A DNA stretch of 64,000 nucleotides from Rhea pennata (lineage: Eukaryota > Chordata > Aves > Rheiformes > Rheidae), in assembly GCF_028389875.1 (NCBI RefSeq), contig NC_084702.1:62722553-62786552 (forward strand), in the 5' to 3' direction. Numbering within the stretch: the stretch's first letter is position 1; each line of letters starts with the position of its first letter. The notes beneath the pieces were generated by a model. That model was given only the letters and a program-made list of their open reading frames with translations. It was not told the origin of the DNA and searched no databases. Shown here piece after piece: positions 1 through 12,344 of the stretch. The position numbers and the translations under genes were made by a program.

Positions 1-2170
1 CAGTTTCATTCCAGAGGGGGAATGTAGGGCAAGGGGAGAAATGCAACCATGTCCTCGGCCCCGAAATCAGAGGGGATTCCGAGACCCTTGAGCTGCACTC
101 TTTTACAAGATCCTTTTTGTAGATGCACAAGGTATCTTGGCTGAGAGGTTTGGTTTTACACTGCTCTTGGGGGATAGAAATATATCTCTAATTATTTTCA
201 CTCTAGCTAACATAAACTTAGGAGAAAAGAACATTAGAATAAACACAGAAAATAAGTCCAAAAACCTAAGAGGCAAAGCAACTTGATATAAACCTTTTAG
301 TAACATGCAGGCCCCTGAGAGTCACATTTTCTTCCTTAGAAGTTTATAGATCCCTTATTTAGAATACAATATACTTGTTGTTTTGAGCTTGCTGGAAAAC
401 AAGTTCTGGTCTTTTCCTGTTGAAATATTCTCCATCCAAATCGCTACAGTTCTGTGCAAAAACAACCTGTTCACTCCCATAAACTTGTTAGCATTTGACC
501 ACAATCAATCCAGTTCTTTACACACAAGAAAAAAAATAGTTGCTCTTGTTTTTTTCACAGACTTCAAAAACAAAATGTGCATGGACTAACAATACATAAA
601 TATATTCTCTTTTCAATGAAGTAAGGGACAAAACTGCAAATCTCTGGCCTTAATATTTAACTTTGAATGCAAAAAGTGTGCTATAGATTTATGTAAATAA
701 TATGGCCACTGAAGAAGTGTAACCAGACTTGTTACTTTCAAAACAAATTCTTATTGGGATTTTCACAACTAAACCTTTGTAAAATATTTTTGTGCACAGG
801 TCATTGAAAATGATAGAGCTGCTTCTTGCTTCCTAATGAAGTTCAGAAACTATCCAGACTTGCCACAAAGGTTAAAAAGTGTCAGGAATTCATACAGAGG
901 TGGGAAGGAACCATCATCTAGTTTCATCTCCTGAATAAACAAGCTGTGGGAGGACAGGGATATAATCTTAGGCAGGGCAGCCATTCTGCACTGCATGGAC
1001 CTGACTGAACGTGTTTTAATTAGAAAATGCCAGATCATTGAAACAGGTTAATTCCACATGTTTTCTTGGTTCTTGCGCATCGTGATCACCTGCAGGGCTC
1101 CCACCCAGCCTTCAGCTGGCATCAGAGCTCCATCCCTGGGGAGCCGCCAGGCGCACGCTGCACCTCGCCTCCAGAGCTACTGAGCAAAATGAACTGAGCA
1201 AAGTTAATGATGTGCCCTATCTGTTCTTAACACTTCGAAGACTACTTGCTCTTGTGTTACTTCCCCTGATATGCTGCTTTAATAGATAGATACTTGGGCT
1301 TTTTCAATCATCTGCTAGTTCCAAGTTTCTCCAGATTCAGCTTTGAATCATTAGACTCAGTTTGTCTCATTACTTAATTCAGGATCCTGCTATAATCAGA
1401 TATTTTCTCCCACCACGGTCAATTATAGAACAGGATCAAGTTCCTTCTCTATTTTCTCTCTGTCTTTTTATAGGACTTTTAAAGGTTATATAGTTGGAAG
1501 TCAATGTCAGTGTAAAAAAAGCATACATTTAAATAACTGTTGAGTACATTTGGGATTTAAAATATGAAAAACATGAGAAATATTAAGACACTACTTCTTT
1601 ATAAGATTGTTTGCAGCTCAACTTAATTTATTCGACTGATACCTGGGAATAGTAGGCAGGTATTATATAATGAAGTTTACAAAATTTGCATATCTATATA
1701 TGTTTATACTCAGAAAAGAAAGTTCTAAAAATCTTTTATAATTTGCCTAAGAATCAACAACAAAAAAAAAATAGGAACAAACAAACTTTTAACACTGGAA
1801 AAGCTAATTATATTGGATGGGCTAAATTAAGCTTTAAAGAACAAAATTAGTCTAAAATCAGAACAAAAATAATTAAATATTTAACAGGTCTTGGTATGCA
1901 ACAAAATGGTCACCAATGAGTATAAGAAAAGCAGCAACAAGAGAATATTGCTAAACAGTAAGCCGACAGCCAAAGAGGGCTTCGAGGGCTCTGAGGAAGA
2001 GAGCGATAGCATTAGATCTTTGACATATTTAAGTCCTAAATAGAGGCTCTTTCTACTTAAAATTAGTGAAGATTCTCAGTATCACCAGCCAAATTAGCAT
2101 TACAGAGGATTAACCTCGAAGCTTTTGGATTCCCTCAGAACCACAAATAAATAGGATGGTTTCCCAAAGC
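1..2170. other. Non-coding stretch, nothing recognised
   Basis: AT-rich sequence with stops in all frames at short intervals. The longest open frames are under 70 codons, and none resembles a known protein. No repeat family, RNA gene or promoter could be recognised. A small rise in GC near 1080-1180 is too short and too poor in CpG to call an island. Confidence 0.6.
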
Positions 2171-2253
2171 TGTTGTCAGGAGACATGACATTCTTCTACC
2201 AACCTACTGGATGACACCCAATAAGTCACTACATCTTTCTGTTTCCCATGTCT
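2171..2253 (+). mobile_element. MIR-like ancient SINE remnant
   Basis: The order of short blocks follows the MIR core and 3' region on the plus strand. There is a GTCAGGAGAC-type start, a CTACTGGATGACAC stretch in place of the usual 'tgtgacc' part, then AAGTCACT, CTTTCTGTTTCCC and a closing 'atgtctaa'. The match is interrupted and old, as expected for MIR in a bird or reptile. A repeat-library search would be decisive; a chance resemblance cannot be excluded. Confidence 0.45.
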
Positions 2254-5200
2254 AAGAAAGTTTCGGAGGCTCATCATGGCAGAAGTTGCTATTATTTGTA
2301 TGAGCTCATCTGAGGCCTCTAGACACTCTTCAATACAAAACATAACACGAATTCCTCCTTAGTCCACACAAACAACAAACTGGTGTCTGAACAGACTGTA
2401 GCCACATCCCTTTGCACTGTCATTTCAGATTAAGCAGCAGCAGCTATTCAATGCTTTGGCTCTTCAATCCCCACCTTGCACCTTCTTGCTGCAGAAAGAG
2501 GCTTCCCCAGGCCTCCTTCCCTCCAGCTGTGCACTGGGGCTTGAGCATCTTTCAGCCAGTTCAAGCCTTAGATGAGAGGTAACACTGGGAGGCCCTGACC
2601 TCTTGTGGTCAATAACGATCTCATACCACTTCTCCACAAAAAGGAAGGAAAAGGGAAAGGATGAGTTCATCCTGATGCTGTTTGGGCTAAATTCCAGCTA
2701 CCTACCTAAATTCTTCCTCTTTTCCCCAGGGGAATATCCTTGTGGCATTTAAACCATTGTGTGAGCTTGTCATGGGGCTCTTACAGTACATATGGCTGTA
2801 TTTCCATGGGTGGCATGGCCCAGAGAATCTGTCAGATCATCATGGGATTGAACTGCTCCAGGGTTGGAATTACTCACACATCTGACTCTCAATGGAGGAA
2901 GAACTGGCAGAACCCAGTCCATAAGAGGTATCCCATTTCTCTTGCACAGAGTTTTGCTAGACTTTAAATACTGGTCTGAAACTTTCCATGCTAGTGACCT
3001 GCCTTACTCTGAACCATTTTTATGCCTACAAATCTCTCTCTGAGGAAAGATAATGTTTTGAGTGCATTCAAAGATTGTTGTGTTGTGACTGAAATGTTTT
3101 GTGGAAAGCTTTAGGACTCTCACACATACGTGCAGGACTTGGAATTTTACAAAGGCAAGGCAACAGTGCTTTGCATGACGGCTGTGCCATTTTGGCCATG
3201 CTATAAACTTTCCGAATCAATGGTTTGTACATGCTCAGTAGCTTTGTGTGGGTCTCAGCACCTTTTCTACTGAAGATTTTGCCCACTGCCATGCATGCTG
3301 TAGCCTGAGGCACTGCAGGCTTTTCCTTGTAGTCTTAACCCTGGTTTGCCTAGGTAATGTCAGATCTCAGTCTAAGTCCCACCTCGGGAGCTGAGTGATA
3401 AAACTGAGGGCTGAAAACAGAAATTGGCTACATGAGGAATGAAGGTTGAAGACAAGTGAGGAGTGACAACACAGAAGGGTCACACTGGGAGGGGAAGGAC
3501 ATGGGCTCATGTCCCTTCCCCTATAGAGCCAGGTTTGGAGTTGGGATTCCCCAGGCTTGCATGGCAAAGTGTTTACAGCAACACTGGGCAAAGTATCACT
3601 GGTAAATACCCCTTCTCCAAAGCCTGGTTTGTACGGAGCTGCCAAGGATGAAAAATTGGTTCTGAAGATTTGGGTTGCATTAGCTACATATAAATGCATC
3701 TCCAGCATCAAGGCAGAGTGATAACCAGAACCATTGACCATTACTACATTAACTCATGTAGCAGAGACTTGTGCCATGAATCTAATTTTACCTATCTTGA
3801 CCATATGTGGTGGTAATGCAGTGCTGAATTATAGTATTTATACCTTTTTTTTTTTTAGTTTGTTATTCCAGAAACCTAGGAAATTTTGCACACACAGTCA
3901 CATTAGAAGAGCAGAAGGTAAAGTACCCCAAAATTTTGAGATGCCCAAAAGCCCTATGAGAGCTTAACTCCTCTTCCTCCCAAACTTTACATCTGCATAG
4001 GGTAGAGCCTTCAATTATCGACCACATATTGTTTCCCCACATGACACTTGCCCAGTGAGACCCAGCTCCAAGGTCAGTCTGGCAGACTGGATTTTTTTGT
4101 TTGTCTCTGCCACGAGTCAGACCACTTTAGCTAAATGTCTTCCAGATGGTCTAACTTATTAGTGCCTGGTTTGAGACTTTCAGGCCCAGTTGGCATAAAT
4201 GCTGAGTACTCACAGCTGTATTGACATCGCTGTTGTTTTGAGCACCATAAAGTGCTGAGCAAGCAAAAAACCCCACATCTTACGTGCCTTGAATTTGGAA
4301 ACACACAGTAATGGTCAATCTTCATGCTAGCTTGTGAGTGCTACACCTGCAACCTTCTTCATCTCTTAACATTCAGAAAGATACTTCATTTCTGCAAATT
4401 GAGAAGGGGTTTGGAAAGGAAAATGTCAGTATCATTTTACTTTACTTAAGAATGGAGTTCCAGGAAAGATATTTGATTAGCTTTTAGTTCTCCTGCAGTA
4501 AACTGTGGATTTGAGATTAATGAAAAATCATCTGTGATAAGATTTCAGTTAAGTAAAGGAGAGATTTAGCATAAAAGATTCCATTTCTATCTAAGCAGTC
4601 CTTTTTATATGATAGTGAGGGAACAGCCAAAAATATATATGGCACTGAGTTCATATTTAAGAAAAAATGAAGTGTAATGAGAACTGCCCATACATGGAGA
4701 TCAAAGATAATATACTGGACAAAAGGATAAAGGAAATGGTCCCTATCTCATGTTCAACCAAGCCACTAGACTCAAGTGCTCTATTGTGGCAGTAGTGTTT
4801 GATTTGAAAGACTTCATTATTAAGAAGTTAATGCTCAACAGCAGTAGATAGTGGTACAATGAAACTGTGTTATTTCCAAAGTCCACATCCTATAAGGCTT
4901 CTGTGAATTACTTATATTCCTAAGTTATCCTTTAGAGACCTAAATAAAAGCAAATAAATCAAAACTGGACCATAACCAAGCTCATAACAAAAAGTTATTT
5001 TTAGATTAAAATAATCACCTTCCCAAGTGATGGTTTTGCAGTGTGCATGCATATATATTGCAGAGCGCAATGTACACTTGGATAGCTCCTGAAAGACATA
5101 AAGCCAAACACTGCAAAGGCTATCATATACCCCTAAACTGACAATCTGGTTGAATTTTCTTTTCAGAAAGGCTCTTTGACTAAAGAAAGGTAAATATATT

Positions 5201-6159
5201 TTCACTGTATAAAAGTCAAATAAATCAACATTCTGATGATTTTGAGTTTGCCTTGTTTTGGTTATGGAACAATAGGGCCTATATGAAACTATATATTCAA
5301 GAATTTCTATGTTTGTGGAAACCCAATTACAGTGTTTACATATGCAAATGTGCACTCTGCTCAGCAAACACACTTCTCACAAGTATAATTAGCAGATGTT
5401 CCCACAAGCTGATGACCCATTCACCTTTATCATGAGTAATTTCAATATGCCCTGCAGGAATCTCTGCAATTCATTTTGAAAATGTAGCCTATAAAATCCT
5501 TCAAATAGGATATTTAACATTCTAAATATGGAAGCAGAATTGAGCATTATTTGGATCATAAGAGGAGTTGAACACAGGGAGAAATCTTTATAATATTTTA
5601 CTGCATATGGATAACTCTTAGAGCCAGTTAAGGGCTCTGTGTGACACGATTCCCAGCAATGAAATACCCCTGAGAGAAGGTTACAATTAATCATCAACTT
5701 TCGTGTTGCCACCCAGTAAGATTTTTATTTTTTCATGCTGAGAGACTTAAGGGAGAAAAAACAGAGCTTTAAAAGACTATGTCCAGACATACTTGCTTAA
5801 TTTGGCTTTGAATTTGCTCATGCTTTGAAAATTATTCTGAACATCTGGTTTCTCTGTTAATCAGAGAGCGTTTTTTATTCCCTTGCCTTTTCACTAAGAA
5901 AAGATGAATGTATTGCATTCCGCCATATGATGAGAATCTGCTGTAACAGTTTGCAGGAACTGAACATGTTATCACACTTCTCTTGATACATCCCTGAGCG
6001 TGTGCGTGCGTGATACTCCCAATAGCAATCGCTTTCCCAAAGGATCCAAAACCGCACACAGGAACCCCGCTGCCGCCTGCTTAGCTCCGGGAGGATGGGA
6101 CGTGACGGCCGTCCAACTCACACCAACCTGGAACGTAGGAGCTGGCAGGGAGGCAGGAT
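2254..6159. other. Non-coding stretch, nothing recognised
   Basis: About 3.9 kb without a recognisable gene. The longest open frames (153 codons on the minus strand at 4912-5373, 124 codons on the minus strand at 3367-3741) show no domain and are interrupted relative to any family known to me. A run of 12 T lies at about 3845-3856. The 3' part (about 5990-6180) is slightly CpG-richer and leads into the region around the CpG island. Confidence 0.55.
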
Positions 6160-6178
6160 GACTTACCCGGGTGAGAAC
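6160..6178. other. Overlapping splice-donor-like motifs on both strands
   Basis: The bases around 6163-6176 (CTTACCCGGGTGAG) give a good 5' splice-site match on both strands. The plus strand reads GG|GTGAGA and the minus strand reads CGG|GTAAGT, which is nearly perfect. They share a CCCGGG core. The site lies about 2 kb from the CpG island, so a minus-strand transcript from that island could use the GTAAGT site. No matching acceptor or coding frame was found. Motif only. Confidence 0.25.
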
Positions 6179-6939
6179 ACACTCCTCTAATTCTCGTCTG
6201 TAGAAGTGTTCAAGAGAGCGTCAAGATTATAAATAATCAAGATTTCACTTCCTGAGACATCAGCATTTGCTCCATCTCTATCCAGATAGTCATCCCTGCT
6301 TTTCGCTGCCTTAGTTTCTTCCTCATGATATACATAACCTCTTGATATATATAGATATATAGTCAAGGCGAACGGACACATTCTAAGCCTCATGGAGTCT
6401 TAAAGCCAGTTTAACTGGCCAGCAAATGATTCACCTCCTCCGTACGCAGAAAGGTTAGAGGCTTCTCTGCGCTCCCTTAGCACATTTGACAGATGTCTCC
6501 ATCACCACCTCCTCAACCATGGCCACAGGCAAGAAGGAGAGCAAACTGTAGCTGCCTCTAGAGACATCCAGCTGCAGCAGTGGCTCCCGATAAGTAGCAG
6601 CAGACAACAAGGAATAGAGCAAAAGCAGGCTTTTTCACTTGGTGTTACCAGATCCAGAGTCAGGTGAGGAAGCTGCTACTTTTCCCTTTCAGACAAGGGT
6701 AGAGAACTCCTCCAGTAGACCAGTAAGTCTCAATCATCAGTATCATTAGAGAGAGGAAAGCAAACGGTAATAAAAAAACACCAATGTGCATGAGCAGCTG
6801 ATTTGCAGATAAAGAGTTTGGGGCTTAGGTTTGAGGGGGGTATTAAACACATGTTAAACACAGTAATGGGGAGATTTCATACACTAGATGTTTAATCAAA
6901 ATGTTGAGGACTGTATTTCATTTAAAAACGCCTCTCAAT

Positions 6940-7300
6940 TGCTGTTTTCTCACAAAGCCTAAATAAATTACAGTAGCAGGTTCAGGAGTAGGGTCTAAAA
7001 TAGAGCCTATAATGGTTTGTGGACCATTGTTTCAGAAATGATTTAATTTATTAACAGTAAAGCCTCATAGCTTTATAGGGAAAGCCTTTTAATGGGGCTG
7101 GTTTGATTTTATGGCACAAGCAAAAAAATAGTGTTCCGACAGACTCGCAGAGTAATGTGAAACAGTCCTTAAAGAACAGGAAATTTTGGGGCCACTGCTT
7201 CACACTCATTAATGATTTAAAAAAAGAAATTTAATTATTACCCGCATTGGACAAATCTTTTCTTACAGAGCAAAATAAAAAATACCATACTCCTTTCAAA
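6940..7300. promoter_or_regulatory. Candidate conserved non-coding block, homeodomain-type motifs
   Basis: AT-rich but not simple sequence. It has a palindromic TCATTAATGA at 7206-7215 and TTAATTATTA at 7231-7240, both TAAT/ATTA homeodomain-type cores. The texture (no repeats, clustered TAAT cores, adjoining a CpG island) is typical of vertebrate developmental enhancers. Conservation was not tested, so this is inference from composition and motifs. Confidence 0.3.
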
Positions 7301-7415
7301 ACTGTGCTGGTTTCTATTGACTTTATTTGGGATAAAAATTTGAGGTAGCAGTTTAAGGAGCTCTATTGTATTGCACATACATATGTGATCGGATGTATGG
7401 GCTTAGAGCAGGAAA

Positions 7416-7462
7416 CGACTGTGGTATCTCAGCTACCGCTGTGTGGTAACCAAACAGCGGCT
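7416..7462 (+). promoter_or_regulatory. RUNX-type double site inside an inverted repeat
   Basis: Two TGTGGT cores, the RUNX binding core, lie at 7420-7425 and 7442-7447. The second sits at the left edge of a perfect 7-bp inverted repeat, CCGCTGT at 7436-7442 and ACAGCGG at 7454-7460, with an 11-base centre. The pair lies about 800 bp upstream of the CpG island. RUNX binding is inferred from motif only. Confidence 0.3.
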
Positions 7463-7844
7463 AATAACAACAACGCAGGACTTCTCTGAGCTGGCTTTGG
7501 AGCGCAGCCTGTTGTTAGAGCAGCCCGACATTCTCCGTTACAAGACACTGTTTTCAGTTGCATTGCCAAGTTTAACTATTTGGGCTGCAGTTGCCTATTC
7601 CAAGTGCCTTTGGCTTTGTCCATGTTTAAAACGATCCGTACAGAAGTATCCTAAATCCTCCAGCTCTTTAGAGCAGCGCGGGGACTCCAGACCTCAACCC
7701 TGCGCTCACAGGACCTGCCCTGCTCGCCCAGCGGGCAGGATGGAGGCAGCAGCATGCCTCGAATACGTCGCAAGGGAAAGACAGAGGAGAGGAGGGAGAA
7801 ACTGCAGAGCAGGGCCTGGCACCAGCTGCAAACGTTTCTGAGAC

Positions 7845-7850
7845 CACGTG
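7845..7850. promoter_or_regulatory. Canonical E-box CACGTG
   Basis: A perfect palindromic CACGTG in a moderately CpG-rich segment about 400 bp from the CpG island. This core is bound by bHLH and bHLH-ZIP factors such as USF, MYC/MAX and CLOCK/BMAL1. Motif only. Confidence 0.3.
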
Positions 7851-8054
7851 CAGAGCTCTGCTGCAGGCTCGTTGAACTGGCGGCTCAGCTCTTCCACTTT
7901 CCCTAGGTCTTAATTTTATTTTTTATTTTTTGTCTTTTAAAGGCTTGGCTTTGCAGCCTTTATGGTCTTCCCTGTGCAATTAAGGTTTCATATACATGTG
8001 CATGTGCACACAAAAACATGTATGAACTGTCTTGCTTAATCTGTTTGGATCGTT

Positions 8055-8060
8055 CACGTG
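8055..8060. promoter_or_regulatory. Second canonical E-box CACGTG at island edge
   Basis: The same CACGTG core as at 7845, 210 bp away and at the left shoulder of the CpG island. Two perfect copies this close are unusual in CpG-poor sequence, which gives mild support for function. Motif only. Confidence 0.3.
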
Positions 8061-8254
8061 AAGCAGTCAGGCAATCCGAGACACCACTCGCTCAGCTCGG
8101 GGGCCATGAAGCCTGCAGACGACTGTGGGGAGGAAGCAGTTTCTTCCGCTGAGATACCTGCGTTTCCCCAACCAAAGCAACCCTCTTCCTGAAGCAAGCT
8201 GCCTTTCCAACTGCACGCTGACTACAAAGGCCACTGATGCAGACAGAGGCTGCA

Positions 8255-8545
8255 CTGTCACCGCGTGCCAAATGTGCTCGTAAGGCTCGGGGGCAAGCCG
8301 GACGGCATGAATCGCGGCGCGTCCCCGCAGCGCTTGGCACTTCCGCAGGGCTCCTTTCACTTCCCACCCACAGGCGCCCGAGCTCGGGCACGGCCGGCTG
8401 CGCGGGAAGGGCCGCTGCGGCCGCCGGCAGCTTCTCCGAGGGAACGGATGGGAAAGAGAGCGCGCTTTGTGCAGCCGAGCGCCGGCGCTGCCTTCCAGGA
8501 GCCCGCGGAGAAGCTATTTACAATTGTTTTTCCCCCTACTGTAAG
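8255..8545. promoter_or_regulatory. CpG island, possible promoter
   Basis: By hand count there are about 34 CpG in the 300 bases 8221-8520, with GC near two thirds, so observed/expected CpG is close to 1. The rest of the window is strongly CpG-depleted. In vertebrates such islands usually mark promoters, often of developmental genes or long non-coding RNAs. Open frames of 97-126 codons cross it on both strands, but this follows from few stops in GC-rich DNA and none shows a known domain. A plausible plus-strand donor (CT|GTAAGC) lies near 8539, and a minus-strand donor (CAG|GTATCT) near 8157. Transcript direction is undetermined. Confidence 0.7.
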
Positions 8546-9639
8546 CAGCGGTCGTAAGCTCGGAAATTTGACCTGGGTGGATCTCAGTGGACCCTCAGTG
8601 GCGTTATTTTCTCTAGCAATCTGTGTTAACAAAAGGCCTTTATAAATTGGTGTAAAACAGAGGACGGACATCGGGGCACATTAGCTCGCTATGGCAAATG
8701 TCAGCACCAAACTGCAGGACCCTCTGGGATGGCAAGGCAGAGGGTCCCTTTTAGCTATTCGGAGCTTTTCTGGTGGTCACAGGTCATCTGTGCCCCCTCT
8801 CTTTTCTCCAGACAAAACCTGACTACCAGAGGTGGAGAGGGGGTACAGTCAGTATAGGCATGATTAAATGTATTTGTTAAATATCTTTAAACTCTGCCAT
8901 TTAGAATAATCCTGAAACCAAAGATTTAGACTTCCTGTACATAGACTGTAGTAAAGTTTTAAACGGACGCATGCTCTTCTGGGATAAAATGCTATAAAAG
9001 AAGTTGCATGAGGTTATAGCAGTTGACGTTCAGGTATAAAATTTTACTCTTTGGGGTTTTTCAGAAAATAAAATTAGATTAAATGTAGAATATTGATAAG
9101 GATCGCTGAGAGATCAGACCATTTGTTTTGTAGCTTTGTCAAACCTCTGGCCAAGTTGTCGGGTTTTAGTTAATCAATGAGTTTTGAGTTATTCACAATG
9201 GCAGCTTAGACGTTGAATCTATCTTTAAACGGTTTTGTTTCAAACTCCATCCTGTTTTTAAATCACAGAGGAGACCTAGCCTATTTCCAGACATTTCTCT
9301 GATTAGTTTCTCAGCAACAACATCTAACTGTACTAACACAGCTGTCAGAAGGGGGTTGCTTAATAAAATGTAGTCTTTGTCAAGAGGGAAAGAAGAGAAA
9401 ATTTTATTAGTTTGTTAGACCAGGGCATTTCTACAGATTGAGTCTGCTTCTCTGGTTTATATCATTGCTCAGATCTGAATCTTGTCACTGTCCTTTTTGT
9501 CTAGTCATTTTTAATTTCTCTAATATGAGTATCTGAAGTGATTAGGGAGAGATATTAAACTGGAGGCATATATGAAAGATCTTATTAAACTGTGTTCCTC
9601 CATTATCTAAAACAGATGTAGTATTGTAAAACAAAAAAG
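8546..9639. other. Non-coding flank of the CpG island
   Basis: Sequence returns to AT-rich composition. A TTTATAAATT stretch at about 8638-8647 could pass as a TATA-like element but is not followed by a convincing start. Nothing else is recognised. Confidence 0.45.
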
Positions 9640-10120
9640 GGGTTTATTAAGCCTCCAAAGCTGTCTTCGTCCATCTGCGTAAATTGGCAGGTTGCATGAA
9701 GACCTTTTTGTTATTTATAAATAGAGTCGTGCCCAAAATAAAACTGCACATCCAAACAGCCTCTAATTTAGGAAGGGTTAAAATCCTGGGTCTTGATATC
9801 CATCTTGCAGCTAAAGCCAGTCATTGTAATTGGAGGTTTTACTGCTTGCTTCCTCTGGTTCTTGTTATTTTTTTACTAGCCAGCCTCCAGTTAACCATGA
9901 CTCTTTCACTCATGTCATCAGCATCTTGCATGTGTTATAGCCGATAAATGTAGCCAGCCTTATCAGTCTATGGAATACATATGCTCAGAAGCCCCTGAGG
10001 CTATATTCCATTAGCCACTGACTTTACCTGCTTATCATGAGATGATTAAGCCTACATTGTTCTTGCTTATAAAATGTAATATATTGGTCATTATACCTTA
10101 CTGGCTTATGCAATTACCTT
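9640..10120. promoter_or_regulatory. Candidate conserved non-coding block with MEF2-type site
   Basis: Unique-looking, non-repetitive sequence. TTATAAATAG at 9715-9724 fits the MEF2 consensus YTAWWWWTAR, and TAAT/ATTA cores and a GATAA occur further along. An 87-codon open frame (9684-9947) has no recognisable domain, although its end is hydrophobic. The block resembles conserved enhancers in texture, but conservation was not measured. Confidence 0.28.
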
Positions 10121-10305
10121 GTAACCCTAGAGCAAGAAGGAATCACACGACCCAGTGCTGTCTTCTGTTTGGCTCTCCGATATCTCTAGAGTAAGATGGA
10201 GGTCCTTCCTGAAATCACCATTTGTAAGATAAAAGCCTTCTGGGTGAATATTGGCAAATATAAGAATATTAGAAAGTTTTGAATTAAGATGGATGTTTTG
10301 GCTGC

Positions 10306-10358
10306 AGATCTGTAAGATCTGAGATCTGTAGAATTTGAGATCTGTGACTGTAGATCTG
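10306..10358. repeat. Cluster of five AGATCTG copies
   Basis: AGATCTG occurs at 10306, 10315, 10322, 10338 and 10352, five times in 53 bases. Each contains the palindrome AGATCT. Spacing is irregular (9, 7, 16, 14), so it is a degenerate tandem cluster and not a clean microsatellite. Confidence 0.75.
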
Positions 10359-10722
10359 AGATTTAGTAAGATAAATGTAGAGCTTCCCAAAGGAAGATGC
10401 TCTACATGGAATAAATCCACACAAAATCCTAAGTAAAACTACATCCAAAATCAATGCAGTCAACAGGTCAGCAAATGCTTATCCAAGTTGAATGTAATTC
10501 ACATTTTACAGCAAGGATGTTAGAAGTGATTCACGATGACTCATGATTCTGTGGTGATTTCTGTGTATGTCAAAGCCTGAAAGAATTGTTCCAAAAAATT
10601 TACTTGCTGTTTATAAAATGTTGTGTGAGGCAGCCACTATCCTGATTTTGATATGCAGGATGTAGGGAAAAAAAAGTGCAAAAATGAAGTTCCAGTCCTT
10701 ACGACTCCCGGTGCAGCAGTAC

Positions 10723-10743
10723 TGCTCCCTGCTCCCTGCTCCC
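10723..10743 (+). repeat. TGCTCCC tandem repeat, 3 copies
   Basis: Three exact head-to-tail copies of the 7-mer TGCTCCC, followed by CC. A short, probably young, slippage repeat. Confidence 0.8.
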
Positions 10744-11726
10744 TCCAGTTGTGTAGACTGGAAGTAGAAGGCAAACACTATTGCTGTCTTTCTAATTCGA
10801 TTTCAAGGCAGTAGCATGATATGGAGATTTAGTTTCTGTTAATTTATAACCTATGTTAATTACGTATCAGTGGCCCTACACTTGTCACTGTACTCATCAA
10901 GAAGAGCTGAGGAGATTTATGCCTCTGTGCTGCACAAGGATGAGTACTGGGTGGGAAGGGAAAGGCTGGAATAACAAAATGCCACACTTGTCAGGAAACC
11001 CCTGTTTTTCATCTTTGAATTGCCAGCTAAAGTCACTCAAGTTTCCTCACAGAGCAGAGCACGACATTACACCATTTAAATACTATTTACCTCTCACCCA
11101 TAGAAAAAAGGCTGAAGTGAAGGTTTTTCTCAACAAACGGAATTTAACAGCTGGCAGTAGGCAGGCAAAACGACCTACAGTGGTGGCTGGAGACCACCCT
11201 GTGCTTAACACAGAACAGCAGAGGCAATCCCTGAGGAATCGCCAATGCTAATGACTCAGTTCATTAAACTGGTAAAGCTGTTCATACTTGTCAACCGTCT
11301 CCGCTGGTGGAAAGTGGATGGATTCTGGCACTTTTCCTCAAGATGAGTATAACACGTTAGCTTCTGCTAGCATCTGATGCCAGCTACACAGAAAATTATC
11401 TGATTTCTGTAAAAACTTAGGTTGTTTTCTTTGCAATGGTTAGGAAATGTTCTGTTTTACAGTGACTACATTTTCTTAAGCAACAGTAGGAAATGACTGG
11501 ACACCTTACACCTGCTCATTACTTTTCCTTCTCTGTACTATATCAAAATCAAAATGAACATCAGTTGTGGTTACATAGGCTTTTTACAGTACATTTCTCA
11601 GACTGACCTAGCCAGAGTGAGGAGCAGTTAGGACTGACGAGAAACTGTACAGCTCCACAAAGACAAGTCATTAACATTTTCTGGAAGATTTTTGTAATTA
11701 ATGCTTGGCTTACATTATTTCTTTGG
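10744..11726. other. Non-coding stretch, nothing recognised
   Basis: A 132-codon open frame on the plus strand (10853-11251) has no recognisable domain and no usable ATG at its first codon. No repeat or RNA gene seen. Confidence 0.5.
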
Positions 11727-11748
11727 GGTGTGTGTGTGCGTGTGCATG
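11727..11748. repeat. Short GT microsatellite
   Basis: GT-rich run with one GC interruption in the middle, ending in a GCATGC palindrome. Too short to expect strong polymorphism. Confidence 0.7.
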
Positions 11749-11884
11749 CTAGAAAATTAGGAACAGACATGCTCTTTAAAAAAATACATGAAGTTACATT
11801 CTTTAAATCTAATTTTAAAGCTACAGAGTTAAAACAAAGAGAAGAATTGGGTACATTAGGCCTCACAGGACTGAGGCCCCTCAA

Positions 11885-12262
11885 ATGACCTGTTCAAGAC
11901 CAGATCTTCAGGTCTCTATTCATTCCTTAGCTCTGCTGTTCATATTCTCTTTCACAAAATGTTACCGGTCCCACTCATCCATCTCCACTTTCTACTTGTC
12001 TTTACAACATCCTTTGTTGGGGTATCTGCATCACTTTTACACCTCTCTATGTGATCTTTGGGGTCTCTATCAAACCGGGCTGCACCTTTCCTTGGCTGAC
12101 TTGAACTACTGTAATTCCAAAACTCCTCTTAGTCCTGATTCCCATCTCCTGATCTCCCTCCTTCCATCTTTCATCCTGTCCCATCTTTCTTTTCTTTTTC
12201 TTGACTTCCTCTACTATGTGCTTTGCAGGCATCTTAAACTGGACATGGCTAAATCATAATTC
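11885..12262 (+). other. Pyrimidine-rich stretch open for 124 codons
   Basis: C/T-rich on the plus strand, which lowers the stop-codon rate and explains the open frame. The translation is rich in Ser, Leu and His with no domain. It ends just left of a CR1 remnant, so it could be part of another old repeat, but no family was recognised. Confidence 0.3.
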
Positions 12263-12344
12263 TCTACAAAGGCATTGAGGGGTGGAGCTGTAAGAGATGG
12301 CAAGATATCCTCTTGGTTACTTCTTCCACTGACACAAAATTAAT

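Noticed and set aside
8237..8645. Open frames across the CpG island as coding exons
   Set aside because: Several frames on both strands are open at once, as expected for GC-rich DNA, with Arg/Ala/Gly-rich translations and no domain.
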